DNA of 64,000 nt from JANMDS01 sp031430575 (GCA_031430575.1 JANPBT010000015.1:52022-116021), one strand, 5' to 3'. Counted from the stretch's first letter, positions 51,680-60,803 are shown. Numbers and translations: made by a program. The notes: a model not told the origin generated them from the letters alone.

Positions 51680-53163
51680 GCGCGGCGCTCGTTTACAGGA
51701 GAAATGCTGAGCACCTCACGATACTTGGCAACAGTGCGCCGCGCCACAAGCACGCCTTGCGCTTCCAAAAGCTCTGCCAAGGTCGAATCAGTGAGCGGTT
51801 TTTTAGTATCTTCAGCGCCGATGAGCTGTTTAATCATGGCTTTGATCGCAGTGGCAGAGGCGGAGCCACCGGCCTCGGTCGCGACGCCAGAGCCAAAGAA
51901 GTATTTCAACTCAAACACGCCGCGCGGAGACGATAAATATTTTGAGCTCGTGACGCGTGAGATCGTGCTCTCATGCAGCTCCAGCTCGTCTGCGATTTCG
52001 CGCAGCGTTAGCGGTCGCATGGCGATATCACCATGATCAAAAAAGCCTTGCTGACGATTCAAAATTGCCGTACTGACCCGCAGAATCGTCGCAAATCGTT
52101 GCTCCACGTTGCGAATCAACCAGCGCGCCTCTTGCAATTGCGCAGACATCGGCGTGGTGCGTCCGGCTTTTGCCGAGGTCAAAATATTGGCGTAAATCTG
52201 ATTGATGCGTAGCTTAGGCATCGTCGAAGGATTTAGTGTCGCGATCCATTTGCGCCTTGATTTTTTAATGATCACATCAGGCACGACAAATGTCGCCGTA
52301 TCATCAGAATAGGCCGCTCCCGGGCGAGGCGTAGTCATTTGAATGAGTGCCATCGCGTTACGGAAATCTGAATCTTCCATTTGCAAAGCGCGTTTGATCC
52401 GGCCAACGTCTTTATCAAGCATTGCCTGAAAATGGTTTTGAATCATTTCCAGAGCATCGACTTGCGGCACAGTTTCTGGCATCGCAAGCAATTGCAGGCG
52501 AATGCATTCTTGGACATCACGTGCGCCCACGCCAGTCGGGTCAAGTGCTTGCAGTGCAGCAACAGAATCGTCCCAGAGCTCTTTGCTCACCAGAGGCTCA
52601 AGCGTGCCAGATTCTTGCGAGAGCAAAAAATTGAGCTCCTCACGCGTGAGCGCGAGCATGCCCGCTTCGTCTACCGCTTCAATCAGCATCCGCGTGAGAT
52701 TACGCACCTCATCGCTCACCCGCGCCGATGCGATCTGCTCAAGCAAATGATCACGAAGCGTTACGGTTTGGGCTTGCTGAAACGTCTGCTCATCATCATC
52801 GCCGCTCTCGGGCGAGCTAGGCCACTCTTCGCCAGAGGCTGATTCACTCTCGCGATCAAGCCCTTCAAAAGTCTCAGCTTCCGCCGGCTTTTCCGCATCT
52901 GTTGCGGCATCTGCCGCGGGCGCATCGCTGGAATCAAAATCGCCATCGGAATTGGTCGGGGCGGTTTGCACCTGCGCCGCAGGTATTTGCACATCTTCGA
53001 TCGAGACCGGCTCGATGATTTCGAGCAACGGATTATCCGCCAGCATTTGATTGATTTCTTGCTGCAATTCAAGCGACGATAATTGCAGCAATCGGATCGA
53101 TTGCTGCAATTGCGGCGTGAGCGCTAAATGCTGTGAGAGCTTGAGTTGAAGGGTTGGCTTCAT
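51676..53163 (-). CDS. rpoN: RNA polymerase sigma-54 factor
   Basis: 495 residues. Region I is LKLSQHLALTPQLQQSIRLLQ and contacts activators and core. The acidic region II (about 45-125) is poorly conserved and carries a motif copy read as IPAAQV near residue 60. Region III follows with the core-binding and helix-turn-helix parts, and the C-terminal RpoN box is ARRTVAKYREVLSI, which reads the -24 element. It should drive the two sigma-54 promoters of the VPVPG-CTERM genes. It lies next to lptB, as in many proteobacteria; no hpf or ptsN follows. Confidence 0.97.
   Translation of the reverse strand: MKPTLQLKLSQHLALTPQLQQSIRLLQLSSLELQQEINQMLADNPLLEIIEPVSIEDVQIPAAQVQTAPTNSDGDFDSSDAPAADAATDAEKPAEAETFEGLDRESESASGEEWPSSPESGDDDEQTFQQAQTVTLRDHLLEQIASARVSDEVRNLTRMLIEAVDEAGMLALTREELNFLLSQESGTLEPLVSKELWDDSVAALQALDPTGVGARDVQECIRLQLLAMPETVPQVDALEMIQNHFQAMLDKDVGRIKRALQMEDSDFRNAMALIQMTTPRPGAAYSDDTATFVVPDVIIKKSRRKWIATLNPSTMPKLRINQIYANILTSAKAGRTTPMSAQLQEARWLIRNVEQRFATILRVSTAILNRQQGFFDHGDIAMRPLTLREIADELELHESTISRVTSSKYLSSPRGVFELKYFFGSGVATEAGGSASATAIKAMIKQLIGAEDTKKPLTDSTLAELLEAQGVLVARRTVAKYREVLSISPVNERRA
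52972..52985 (-). repeat. dispersed motif copy in rpoN
   Basis: Exact core with a GC-richer outer flank. Read as IPAAQV in region II. Confidence 0.93.
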
Positions 53164-53178
53164 CTGCGCGCGCGCCGC

Positions 53179-53901
53179 CTAGAGGCGGAAATGCTCTCCT
53201 AAGTAGACTTTACGTACATTCGGGTCATCGATAATCGCATCGGGTTGCCCAGCGGCGAGCACGCGCCCTTCGCTGATGATGTAGGCGCGATCACAGATGC
53301 CAAGCGTCTCCCGCACGTTATGATCTGTAATCAAAACGCCAATGCCGCGTTCACGCAAAAAGCGCACGATTTTTTGGATATCGATGACTGCAATGGGATC
53401 GACGCCCGCGAAGGGCTCATCTAGCAAAATAAAACGAGGCCGGGTGGCGAGTGCCCGCGCAATTTCAAGCCGCCGCCGCTCGCCGCCAGAAAGCGCGACC
53501 GATGGCGTATCGCGCAGGTGGGCAATATGTAAATCGTCGAGCAACTGATCGAGACTTTTTTCGATATCAGCTTCGTCGCGATCCGTGAGCTCAAGCACAG
53601 CGCGGATATTTTCAGCTGTGGTGAGTTTGCGAAAAATGGACGCTTCTTGCGGCAAGTAGCTCAGCCCACCGCGCGCGCGCTGGTGAATCGGCTGATGGGT
53701 GACATCCCGGTCGTCGATCATGATTTTGCCCGCGTCGGCGGCGACTAATCCTACGATCATGTAGAAGCACGTCGTTTTGCCCGCTCCGTTGGGGCCGAGC
53801 AAGCCCACGATTTCGCCTGAGTTGACCTCTAGCGATACGTCGTGAACGACGGTGCGCGCTTTATAGCGCTTCTTTAATGCACTTGCTTGTAAGCGGCTCA
53901 T
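53179..53901 (-). CDS. lptB: LPS export ABC ATPase LptB
   Basis: 240 residues. Walker A is GPNGAGKTTCFYMIVGL, the Q-loop region is YLPQEASIFRKLT, the signature is LSGGERRRLEIARAL, Walker B is FILLDEPFAGVDP and the switch His is ITDHNVRET. It powers LptFG to move LPS from the inner membrane to the LptA bridge. The start overlaps the end of lptA by 41 bases; the chosen ATG (MSRLQASAL) gives the standard N-terminus. It lies within the operon kdsD-kdsC-lptC-lptA-lptB-rpoN. Confidence 0.97.
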   Translation of the reverse strand: MSRLQASALKKRYKARTVVHDVSLEVNSGEIVGLLGPNGAGKTTCFYMIVGLVAADAGKIMIDDRDVTHQPIHQRARGGLSYLPQEASIFRKLTTAENIRAVLELTDRDEADIEKSLDQLLDDLHIAHLRDTPSVALSGGERRRLEIARALATRPRFILLDEPFAGVDPIAVIDIQKIVRFLRERGIGVLITDHNVRETLGICDRAYIISEGRVLAAGQPDAIIDDPNVRKVYLGEHFRL

Positions 53902-54490
53902 AGCGACCTAATTCAATTTCTTTGGCAGTTTTAAGTTTTGGCTTTACGGCTGGCGTTGAGTCTTTCGCAAGATCGTCCAGCTCATCTTTTTCTTTTGGCA
54001 CCATGACTACTCGGACTTGGGTATTTGGTTTTTCTTTCACTTCAAATTTCTCGGTCGCCATGAAGTAGAGCGCGTAGTCGCCGCGCATTTCATTGGGGCC
54101 ATCATGCAAAATCACACTGCCAAAAAATTCAACTTTTTCCAGCTTTTGATCGTATTCCACGCGCGCCGCTTGACCGCGCAAAACGACATCGCTGCCATCT
54201 TTTTTCTGACGAAAGCATACGGGATTACCTTTCAGCGAAGCCGTATACACACCAATTTCACCTTTGACATCACCGGTTTCACCGACGATCTTGAGCGTGC
54301 CTTGTGTGATGGTCACGTTCTTGCGTAAGTTAAGCGTGCCCACTTTGTTGTCGCCAGAGTATTCTCCTGCGTCAATCACAGCGGGCTTACGTCGATCCGC
54401 TTTTTCGGCATGCGCGTCTTGAAATACCTGCGGCGCAGAAATGGCAATGGTAAGCAAAAGCGCAAGCAGGCGTTTACGGTTGGCGGTCAT
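53861..54490 (-). CDS. lptA: LPS transport periplasmic protein LptA
   Basis: 209 residues. A signal peptide (RKRLLALLLTIAISAPQVFQ) has its hydrophobic core running directly into a motif copy, read as SAPQV near residues 19-23; cleavage is expected after DAHA. The OstA/LptA beta-jellyroll has YSGDNKVGTLNLRKNVTITQ, GEIGVYTASLKGNPVCFRQK, and RGQAARVEYDQKLEKVEFFG. It forms the LPS bridge across the periplasm. A Lys/Glu-rich C-terminal tail extends beyond the usual family length. Its end overlaps lptB. Confidence 0.93.
   Translation of the reverse strand: MTANRKRLLALLLTIAISAPQVFQDAHAEKADRRKPAVIDAGEYSGDNKVGTLNLRKNVTITQGTLKIVGETGDVKGEIGVYTASLKGNPVCFRQKKDGSDVVLRGQAARVEYDQKLEKVEFFGSVILHDGPNEMRGDYALYFMATEKFEVKEKPNTQVRVVMVPKEKDELDDLAKDSTPAVKPKLKTAKEIELGRYEPLTSKCIKEAL
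54425..54438 (+). repeat. dispersed motif copy in lptA signal peptide
   Basis: Exact core; the minus-strand gene reads it as SAPQV. Confidence 0.95.
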
Positions 54491-54515
54491 TAAGGATTCT
54501 CCTTCACGTCTGATC

Positions 54516-55118
54516 TCATTTCTCTTTCGGTTGCAGTACGATGCGCGCCGGGCCCTGCCCGGAGAATTGTTGCGTTTTGGAATTGGCGCGCAGGCCTTTG
54601 GTTTCCACCACAGCGTTGGCCTGCGAAATTTTCACTGCTGCTTGGGTGGAGAGGTCTCCAGTTGCTGGCACAGCGGTCAGCGATTCCGTTTCCAGCACGC
54701 GGGCAGGTTGGCCTTCAAATTCTGGTTGTTGCGCCCGCACATTGCCGGCGAAATCGATGCGGTCGTTTTTGCCGTGCACGATGGCTTTGTTGGCGCGTAC
54801 GGTCATTTGTGCGCCCTGCGGCGGTTGATTCGTAAAGTGTGGTTTCTCAACGACCGTGCGATTCATTTGCGGGAAATAGGTGCCGCGCTCCGCTTTCAAT
54901 TGCTGCGTGAGCGCGCCTTGGGCATCGTAGCGCAACGCGGTGAAATTTTCTAAGAATTGCTCAGGCGAATTTGCGCCCGGCTTATGGCGATCAACGACCG
55001 CGCGCGAAATGGTGAAATCGAGCCAAACGGTGAGCGCAGCCAAGAGCAGCAAGAAAAGCACCGGCGTCCACGCCACGATGCGATCTTGCCTGCGTCTGCC
55101 CGCGGTCGAAAGGCTCAT
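54516..55118 (-). CDS. lptC: LPS export protein LptC
   Basis: 200 residues. One N-terminal membrane helix (VLFLLLLAALTVWLDFTI) is followed by the periplasmic beta-jellyroll: EQFLENFTALRYDAQGALTQ, LKAERGTYFPQMNRT, and DRIDFAGNVRAQQPE. It receives LPS from LptBFG and passes it to LptA. The ATG overlaps the kdsC stop (ATGA). It has no motif copy, unlike lptA. Confidence 0.93.
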   Translation of the reverse strand: MSLSTAGRRRQDRIVAWTPVLFLLLLAALTVWLDFTISRAVVDRHKPGANSPEQFLENFTALRYDAQGALTQQLKAERGTYFPQMNRTVVEKPHFTNQPPQGAQMTVRANKAIVHGKNDRIDFAGNVRAQQPEFEGQPARVLETESLTAVPATGDLSTQAAVKISQANAVVETKGLRANSKTQQFSGQGPARIVLQPKEK

Positions 55119-55648
55119 TTCAGATACACCGCCACGGCCGCTTCGAGCTTAGATTGCGATGCAAGAATGAACTCTGCCAGCTCGCGCACAGCACCTTCAC
55201 CGCCGCGCGCCAGCGCGACCCAGTGCGACCGTTCTCGCACGGCAAGCGCACCGTTGGGCACGCTGCAAGCCATCCCCGCGCGGCTGAGTGCCGGTAAATC
55301 AAGCCAATCGTCCCCGATATAGGCGATTTCTTCAGCTTTGATGCCTGCTGCGCTGGCGATTTGGGCAAATTCCAGCCCCTTATCGCGCGCGCCTTGGTGC
55401 ACCCGCACTTTTAACTCCGCAGCTCGCCGCGCGACGACTTCTGAGCTGCGCGCGGTGAGCCAATGCACGACGATCCCAGCGTTTTGCAGCGCCTGGATGC
55501 CCAAGCCATCGAGCACATTGAAGGTCTTGGCCTCTTTGCCATCCGCGGTGTAAATCAGCTGGCCGTTAGTCAATACGCCATCAACGTCGCAGATCAGCAT
55601 ACGAACGCGTTTTGCGCGATCTTCCGCGCTCAATTCGGTGGTTTTCAT
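55115..55648 (-). CDS. kdsC: 3-deoxy-D-manno-octulosonate 8-phosphate phosphatase
   Basis: 177 residues. HAD superfamily, with nucleophile Asp in LICDVDGVLTNGQLIY, a Thr/Ser motif in VHWLTARSSEVVARRA and the Asp pair in EIAYIGDDWLDLPAL. It removes phosphate from KDO-8-P in the LPS core pathway. The cap is minimal and tetramer-forming, as usual for KdsC. It overlaps lptC and kdsD by four bases at each end. Confidence 0.96.
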   Translation of the reverse strand: MKTTELSAEDRAKRVRMLICDVDGVLTNGQLIYTADGKEAKTFNVLDGLGIQALQNAGIVVHWLTARSSEVVARRAAELKVRVHQGARDKGLEFAQIASAAGIKAEEIAYIGDDWLDLPALSRAGMACSVPNGALAVRERSHWVALARGGEGAVRELAEFILASQSKLEAAVAVYLK

Positions 55649-56640
55649 AGCACGCCTTTATTCATCAAATCGAGCGTGTTAAACGCACCGCGTAAGCGCT
55701 GATCGTCATCGACCACAATCAATTGCGAAATACGAAAACGATCCATCATTTCTGCGGCATCGGCAGCGAGCTTGTCTTCGCTGATGGTTTTGGGTGTACG
55801 GGTCATGAAGTCAGCGACCAGCGCAATGCGGAAATCTGCGCCGCAGGTATGGGAAGAAAGTGCCACGCGCAAATCGCGATCGGTAAAAATTCCGGCAACA
55901 CGATCATTTTCAATCACCACTGTCATTCCCATGGCGCCCTTGCTAATGGAAAGCATGGCGGCTTCAAGGTTTGCGCCCAGCGCGACGGTTGGCACTTGCG
56001 TGGGCGGGCGCATGACGTCGCGCACATGGGTGAGTAGCTTGCGCCCGAGCTTACCGCCGGGGTGCGAAAGCGCGAAATCTTCCGCAGTAAAGCCGCGTGC
56101 TTCAAGCAGCACCACCGCTAACGCATCGCCCATGGCCAGCGCCGCGGTTGTGCTCGCCGTGGGCGCCAAATTAAGCGGGCATGCTTCGCGCTCTACCGCG
56201 CAATCGAGCACGATGTCGGCTTCTTTGCCCAGCGAGGAATTGGATTTCCCGGTAAAGGCAATTAACGCCGCGCCGCGCCGCTTAATGAGCGGCAAAATAT
56301 CCACCAGCTCTGCGCTTTCGCCCGAATGCGAGAGCGCGATGACGATATCGTTGCGCGAAATCATGCCCAAATCACCATGCTGAGCCTCTGCCGGGTGGAC
56401 AAAAAGTGCTGGCGTGCCGGTTGAGGCCAGGGTTGACGCGATTTTGCGGGCGATATGCCCTGACTTGCCAATACCGGTGACGACGACGCGACCCGTGCAG
56501 TGCAAAAGTGCTTCTACCGCCTGCGCAAAGCTCGCGCCAACGCGGGCGCGCATCGCCTGCACCGCCGCCGCTTCGATCTCCAGCGCACGCAAGGCGCGTT
56601 CGATATGAAGGGTGTGTGAGGTCGCGCTAGCAATTTCCAT
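55645..56640 (-). CDS. kdsD: arabinose-5-phosphate isomerase
   Basis: 331 residues. A sugar isomerase (SIS) domain (GRVVVTGIGKSGHIARKIAST, PAEAQHGDLGMISRNDIVI, SHSGESAEL) covers residues 40-180, and two CBS domains follow (about 210-330; GIFTDRDLRVAL and QLIVVDDDQRLRGAF). It isomerises ribulose 5-phosphate to arabinose 5-phosphate, the first step to KDO. A reversed motif copy encodes HTCGAD near residue 266, in the linker between the CBS domains, where insertions are harmless. Confidence 0.96.
   Translation of the reverse strand: MEIASATSHTLHIERALRALEIEAAAVQAMRARVGASFAQAVEALLHCTGRVVVTGIGKSGHIARKIASTLASTGTPALFVHPAEAQHGDLGMISRNDIVIALSHSGESAELVDILPLIKRRGAALIAFTGKSNSSLGKEADIVLDCAVEREACPLNLAPTASTTAALAMGDALAVVLLEARGFTAEDFALSHPGGKLGRKLLTHVRDVMRPPTQVPTVALGANLEAAMLSISKGAMGMTVVIENDRVAGIFTDRDLRVALSSHTCGADFRIALVADFMTRTPKTISEDKLAADAAEMMDRFRISQLIVVDDDQRLRGAFNTLDLMNKGVL
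55836..55849 (-). repeat. dispersed motif copy in kdsD
   Basis: Exact core; the minus-strand gene reads it as HTCGAD between CBS domains. Confidence 0.95.
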
Positions 56641-56731
56641 GCAAACAAGTATAGCTGCGCTGGTATGCTTTGTGCTTACGCTATTTGGGGGATGTTGATT
56701 TCGTTGCAGGGTCGCGACACATTTTGGGCAA

Positions 56732-56745
56732 TACCTGCGGCGCAG
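56732..56745 (+). repeat. dispersed motif copy between kdsD and small secreted-protein gene
   Basis: Exact core, intergenic. A degenerate reversed copy at about 56780 encodes the end of the neighbouring protein. Confidence 0.95.
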
Positions 56746-56753
56746 AATAGGCC

Positions 56754-57281
56754 TTATTTCAGCGATTTTGCGCGCGAAATTTGCGCCGCAGGGGGAGCCT
56801 CAGGCATGCCATATTTGGGATTGCACTCCGGGAAATCTTTGAGCTCAGTGGCAACGACTTTTGCATCACGAAAATGCAAGTGTGCGGAAAAAGCGATGAG
56901 GGCGCGTTCACCGCTGCCCACGGTAAGTGCCGCAGCAGTCTCGGGGGAATCCTCGCCATCATTGCGCACCTTGGCGCAAAGGAGCCACAACTTACCCGCA
57001 GGGCTTGCGCCCGACCACTCCCGCCTCAGATCCGCAACGATCAGGCGCGCGACGATGCGCTCAAATGCCAATGCTGCGGGCGGGCGATCACCATTAATTC
57101 CATAGCCAGAAAAACCAAAAATGCGGGCTTGCGTAAGCGTGCGTAAATCAGTTTCATACGAGGGCAGCGGGCTCGCGAGCACGACCGTGGGCGCGGCTAC
57201 ATTGGGCGGAGCCGCGCCGCAGGGCGGCAACGCTACAAGTGATAAATAAAGGGCGCATACGGCAGTGCGGGCAATCAACAT
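56754..57281 (-). CDS. small secreted or lipid-anchored protein, unknown function
   Basis: 175 residues from ATG 57281 (MLIARTAVCALYLSLVALPP), chosen over a start at 57392 because it gives a signal peptide and leaves room for the divergent kef gene. A Cys near residue 21 (LPPCGAAPPN) could be a lipobox or a chance match. A degenerate motif copy sits there (PCGAAP), and another (PPAAQIS) forms the C-terminus. No domain recognised. A full motif copy lies just downstream at 56732. Confidence 0.5.
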   Translation of the reverse strand: MLIARTAVCALYLSLVALPPCGAAPPNVAAPTVVLASPLPSYETDLRTLTQARIFGFSGYGINGDRPPAALAFERIVARLIVADLRREWSGASPAGKLWLLCAKVRNDGEDSPETAAALTVGSGERALIAFSAHLHFRDAKVVATELKDFPECNPKYGMPEAPPAAQISRAKSLK

Positions 57282-57398
57282 TTTTGGCGCGGGGGTGTCG
57301 TCATCGGGAGTAGGAACGGGGGCGACGCTGCAAAGTTCAATAAGTTGCCGCGATCTGACCGACGGTGAAATGTGTCGCCAATCGGCTAACATCAGGGC

Positions 57399-59348
57399 AT
57401 GGGAATTCTCGCGGCTTTAGTGGTGCTTTTGGGTCTTGCGGTGCTGGCCGTCGTGCTTTGCCGCGCGCTGCGCTTGCCACCGATTTTGGGCTATCTTGCG
57501 GTAGGCTTGGCCGTCGGGCCTTTCGCTGGCGGGCTCGTGCAAGATAACGCGCAAGGCCGCTTGTTGGCCGAATTTGGCGTGCTCTTTTTGCTCTTTTCTA
57601 TCGGCCTTGAATTTAGTTTGGGTGAATTGCGGGCGTTGCGCAAAACAGTGCTCAATTTGGCGGCGTTCCAGGTCGGGTTGACCTCAATCTGCGCCGCAGG
57701 TATAGCGCTTTTTTTTGGGGCGCATTGGTTGGGTGCGGTGGCGATTGGCGCGGCGGTCGCCGTATCTTCCACTGCAATTGGCAGCAAAATGCTGACCGAG
57801 CGCGCGGAATTGGGCAGTGAGCATGGCAAGCGCATCATCGGCGTGCTGCTCTTTCAAGATATTGCGGTCATTCCGTTTTTGATTGTGCTGCCGACTTTGG
57901 CCAAAGGCGGCAATTTTTGGGTCGCTCTCGGTCTCGCCGCGCTTAAAGCTGCGGTCGCGCTCGCGCTAATTTTGAAATTTGGGCGGCCACTCATGGGCGC
58001 ATGGATGCGCACGGTTGCCGCCCGGCGAACGCCTGAGCTTTTCATGCTCAATATTTTGCTCGTCACCCTCGGTCTGGCGCTGATTACCGAGCTTTCCGGG
58101 CTCTCCCTCGGGCTCGGCGCATTTCTTGCGGGGATGTTGATCGCGGAGACTGAGTTTCGCTATCAGGTGGAAGAAGATATCAAGCCGTTTCGCGATGTCC
58201 TGCTCGGATTTTTCTTCGTCACCCTCGGCATGCAGCTCAACATCGCACAGATTGCGCCGCAGGTTTTGATCGTGCTCTCGGTCGTGATCGCGTTGTTTGC
58301 GCTAAAAGCCGGGGTGCTGATGGCGACGATGTTCGTGCTGAAAACCCCGCTCGCCACCCGCTTGCGCACCGCGATTTACTTGAGTCAGGCGGGGGAATTT
58401 AGCTTTGTGCTGATGTCGCTTGCGGGCACTTTAGGCGTGCTGCCGGAAGCGTGGCGGCAGGTTTTGTTAGCGGCGATGATTTTGTCGATGCTAATTTCAC
58501 CGATCTTGATTGCCCAGTCAGATCGTATCGTGCGCAAACTCACCGCGAACGATTGGATGGCGCGCGCGGTCGCACTCACCCAAATCGCCGCCTCCAAACG
58601 GGCGCGGCAAGATCATGTGATTATTTGCGGCTATGGACGTAGCGGGCAATTTTTAGCCCGCATCCTCGATGCCGAAGGCGTGGTCTGGACCGCCCTTGAC
58701 AACGATCCCCATCGCGTGCGAGAGGCCAGCGCTGCAGGCGCCAACGTGAGTTACGGGGATGCCTCGCGCGCCGAGACACTTGCTGCCGCTGGCGTTCATA
58801 AAGCAAAGGCGGTGGTCGTTACGTTTGCCGATGTGTTGATGGCCAAAAAAATATTACGAGCAGCACATGCGGCTAATCCGACCGTGCCCGTCATTATCCG
58901 CACGGTTGACGATACCGATATTGAGCCGCTGATGGAAGCAGGGGCGACCGAGGTTGTGCCAGAAGTTTTAGAGGGCTCGTTGATGTTGGCTTCGCAAGCG
59001 ATGCTTTCGATTGGCACGCCACTTAATCGCGTTTTGAAGCGCATTCGGGCTGTGCGGGAGGAGCGCTACAACTTATTTCGGGGTTTTTTCCATGGCGCAA
59101 CCGACACGCCCGAGACCGATGAAGAGGCGCTGCGCATGCACGCATTCGTGCTCGCAGAAGGTGCAAAGTGCATCGATCAAAGCCTGCAAGCGCTGGGTTT
59201 GCCTGCGGGCGTTCAGGTGCATACCGTGCGCCGCGCAGGGGCGGTGGCTGATCATAGCGGGGATGATTTTCGCTTTGAGGCGGGCGACCGCGTGATCGTG
59301 CTTGGCACGCTTTTGGGGATCGCGCGGGCGCAGGAGCGGTTGCAATAG
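57399..59348 (+). CDS. Kef/YbaL-type CPA2 cation:proton antiporter with TrkA domains
   Basis: 649 residues. The first 385 form a 12- to 13-helix CPA2 core (PPILGYLAVGLAVGPFAGG, LFLLFSIGLEFSLGELRAL, FQDIAVIPFLIVLPTLA). A Rossmann TrkA-N domain follows (HVIICGYGRSGQFLARIL, VVVTFADVLMAKKILRAA), then a TrkA-C domain. It exports potassium or exchanges cations for protons. Two reversed motif copies are present: one inside a membrane helix, read as ICAAGI near residue 97, the other near residue 284, read as IAPQV. The hydrophobic frame is used in the helix. Confidence 0.93.
   Translation: MGILAALVVLLGLAVLAVVLCRALRLPPILGYLAVGLAVGPFAGGLVQDNAQGRLLAEFGVLFLLFSIGLEFSLGELRALRKTVLNLAAFQVGLTSICAAGIALFFGAHWLGAVAIGAAVAVSSTAIGSKMLTERAELGSEHGKRIIGVLLFQDIAVIPFLIVLPTLAKGGNFWVALGLAALKAAVALALILKFGRPLMGAWMRTVAARRTPELFMLNILLVTLGLALITELSGLSLGLGAFLAGMLIAETEFRYQVEEDIKPFRDVLLGFFFVTLGMQLNIAQIAPQVLIVLSVVIALFALKAGVLMATMFVLKTPLATRLRTAIYLSQAGEFSFVLMSLAGTLGVLPEAWRQVLLAAMILSMLISPILIAQSDRIVRKLTANDWMARAVALTQIAASKRARQDHVIICGYGRSGQFLARILDAEGVVWTALDNDPHRVREASAAGANVSYGDASRAETLAAAGVHKAKAVVVTFADVLMAKKILRAAHAANPTVPVIIRTVDDTDIEPLMEAGATEVVPEVLEGSLMLASQAMLSIGTPLNRVLKRIRAVREERYNLFRGFFHGATDTPETDEEALRMHAFVLAEGAKCIDQSLQALGLPAGVQVHTVRRAGAVADHSGDDFRFEAGDRVIVLGTLLGIARAQERLQ
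57689..57702 (-). repeat. dispersed motif copy in kef-type gene (first)
   Basis: Exact core, read as ICAAGI inside a membrane helix. Confidence 0.95.
58252..58265 (-). repeat. dispersed motif copy in kef-type gene (second)
   Basis: Two mismatches at the core ends. Read as IAPQV. Confidence 0.75.
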
Positions 59349-59570
59349 CCAATTAAATTCCGGACATGTTCGGCTTTGGCATACGCTCATTCCCAATCTG
59401 CATTGCATTCGGTCACGAAACCTTCTATCCTGCGCAGCTTGCGTGTTTTCGCAACACGGCATACGCATTTTTTGTTGGCGCTCATGTTGCGATGCAACAA
59501 AAACAAAACATGTAGAGTTTGCTCTAATCAATAATCCAGAAGTTTTTTTATAAATACCAAGAGGAATGCA

Positions 59571-60605
59571 ATGAAATTAAACGTACTTAAACTCGCCGCA
59601 TTTGCAGCAGCAACGGCAGGTGCCTTTGGCATCGCAGGTGCTGCGCACGCAGGCAAGACCGTTGACGCAATCAAAGCCCGTGGGCAAGTGGTCTGCGGTG
59701 TAAATACTGGCTTGGCCGGTTTCGCGCAAGCCGACAGCAGTGGCAACTGGAGCGGCCTTGATGTTGACGTCTGCAAAGCGATTGCCGCCGCACTTTTAGG
59801 CGATGCCAATAAAGTTAAATGGGTACCCCTCAACGCGCAACAGCGCTTTTCTGCACTACAGTCGGGCGAAGTTGATATTCTCTCGCGCAACACCACGTGG
59901 ACGCTGACCCGCGACGCATCGCTCGGCATGACGTTCGCGCCTACGACTTACTACGACGGTCAAGGCTTCATGGTTTCGACGAAATCAAAAATCAAAGATG
60001 CTAAGCAGCTCAAGGGCCAGACCGTTTGCGTGCAATCGGGCACCACCACTGAGAAAAATTTGACCGACTTCTCCAAGGCGAATGGCTTGGCGATCAAGCC
60101 CGTCGTTTTCGAAAAAGTTGAAGCGGCAACAGGCGCTTACTTCTCAGGCCGCTGCGCTGCCTACACCACCGACGCTTCGGGCTTGGCTTCCGTTCGCAAC
60201 AAAGAAGCAAAAAATCCTGACGAGCACGTGATTCTGCCGCAATTGATCTCTAAAGAACCGCTCGCACCAGCAGTCCGTCGCGGTGATGATGAGTGGGCAG
60301 CGATTGCGCGCTGGGTCGTTTTCGGTCTCCTTGAAGCAGAAGAGTATGACATCACGTCTGCAAACGTCGATTCACTCAAAACCAGCCAAGATCCAGCCGT
60401 TCAGCGTATTTTGGGCACCGGCGAAGATATGGGCAAACTTTTGGGTCTTGATAAAGACTGGATGGCGCGCGCAATTAAGGCAACCGGTAACTACGGTGAG
60501 ATTTTCGAGCGCAATGTTGGCCCTAAAAGTTCATTGAAATTGCCACGCGGCGCAAATAATCTCTGGAACAAAGGCGGCCTGATGTACGCACCGCCACTGC
60601 GTTAA
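59571..60605 (+). CDS. aapJ: general L-amino-acid ABC transporter, substrate-binding protein
   Basis: 344 residues. The signal peptide is MKLNVLKLAAFAAATAGAFG with cleavage after AHA. SBP family 3 fold: GQVVCGVNTGLAGFAQAD, GLDVDVCKAIAAALLGD, NAQQRFSALQSGEVDILSRN, LKGQTVCVQSGTTTEKNL, YTTDASGLASVRN. This is the AapJ/BztA form, longer than simple polar amino-acid binders. It binds glutamate, glutamine, aspartate and related residues in the periplasm. Two stem-loops follow the gene, probably for stronger expression than the permeases. A GAGG ribosome site precedes the ATG. Confidence 0.94.
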   Translation: MKLNVLKLAAFAAATAGAFGIAGAAHAGKTVDAIKARGQVVCGVNTGLAGFAQADSSGNWSGLDVDVCKAIAAALLGDANKVKWVPLNAQQRFSALQSGEVDILSRNTTWTLTRDASLGMTFAPTTYYDGQGFMVSTKSKIKDAKQLKGQTVCVQSGTTTEKNLTDFSKANGLAIKPVVFEKVEAATGAYFSGRCAAYTTDASGLASVRNKEAKNPDEHVILPQLISKEPLAPAVRRGDDEWAAIARWVVFGLLEAEEYDITSANVDSLKTSQDPAVQRILGTGEDMGKLLGLDKDWMARAIKATGNYGEIFERNVGPKSSLKLPRGANNLWNKGGLMYAPPLR

Positions 60606-60626
60606 TTTCGCATTGAGTTTGGCTTG

Positions 60627-60695
60627 GGCAGCGCTGCGATCCAGCGCTGCCTAGGTTTCTAAAAGCGCAAGCGTATCCGCGTGTGTGCTTTTAGA
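60627..60695 (+). promoter_or_regulatory. pair of intercistronic stem-loops after aapJ
   Basis: A ten-base stem GGCAGCGCTG/CAGCGCTGCC with a five-base loop is followed by a nine-base stem TCTAAAAGC/GCTTTTAGA. No long T-run follows either, so partial termination or mRNA protection between the binding protein and permease genes fits better than full termination. Confidence 0.6.
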
Positions 60696-60734
60696 AGCGA
60701 ATCAGTCAAAAAATAAGCTTCAAAAATGCCCAAT

Positions 60735-60748
60735 CTGCGCCGCAGGTA
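60735..60748 (-). repeat. dispersed motif copy between aapJ and aapQ
   Basis: Exact core with full flanks, intergenic, after the two stem-loops. Confidence 0.95.
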
Positions 60749-60803
60749 TTGATCTAAAAGCAGCGGTGGCGCAATCTCCAAAATCTAAAAAAAGGAGGAG
60801 TGT

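Noticed and set aside
52458..52476. ACTTGCGGCACAGTTT in rpoN, encoding VPQV
   Set aside because: Two core mismatches; may be chance or decay.
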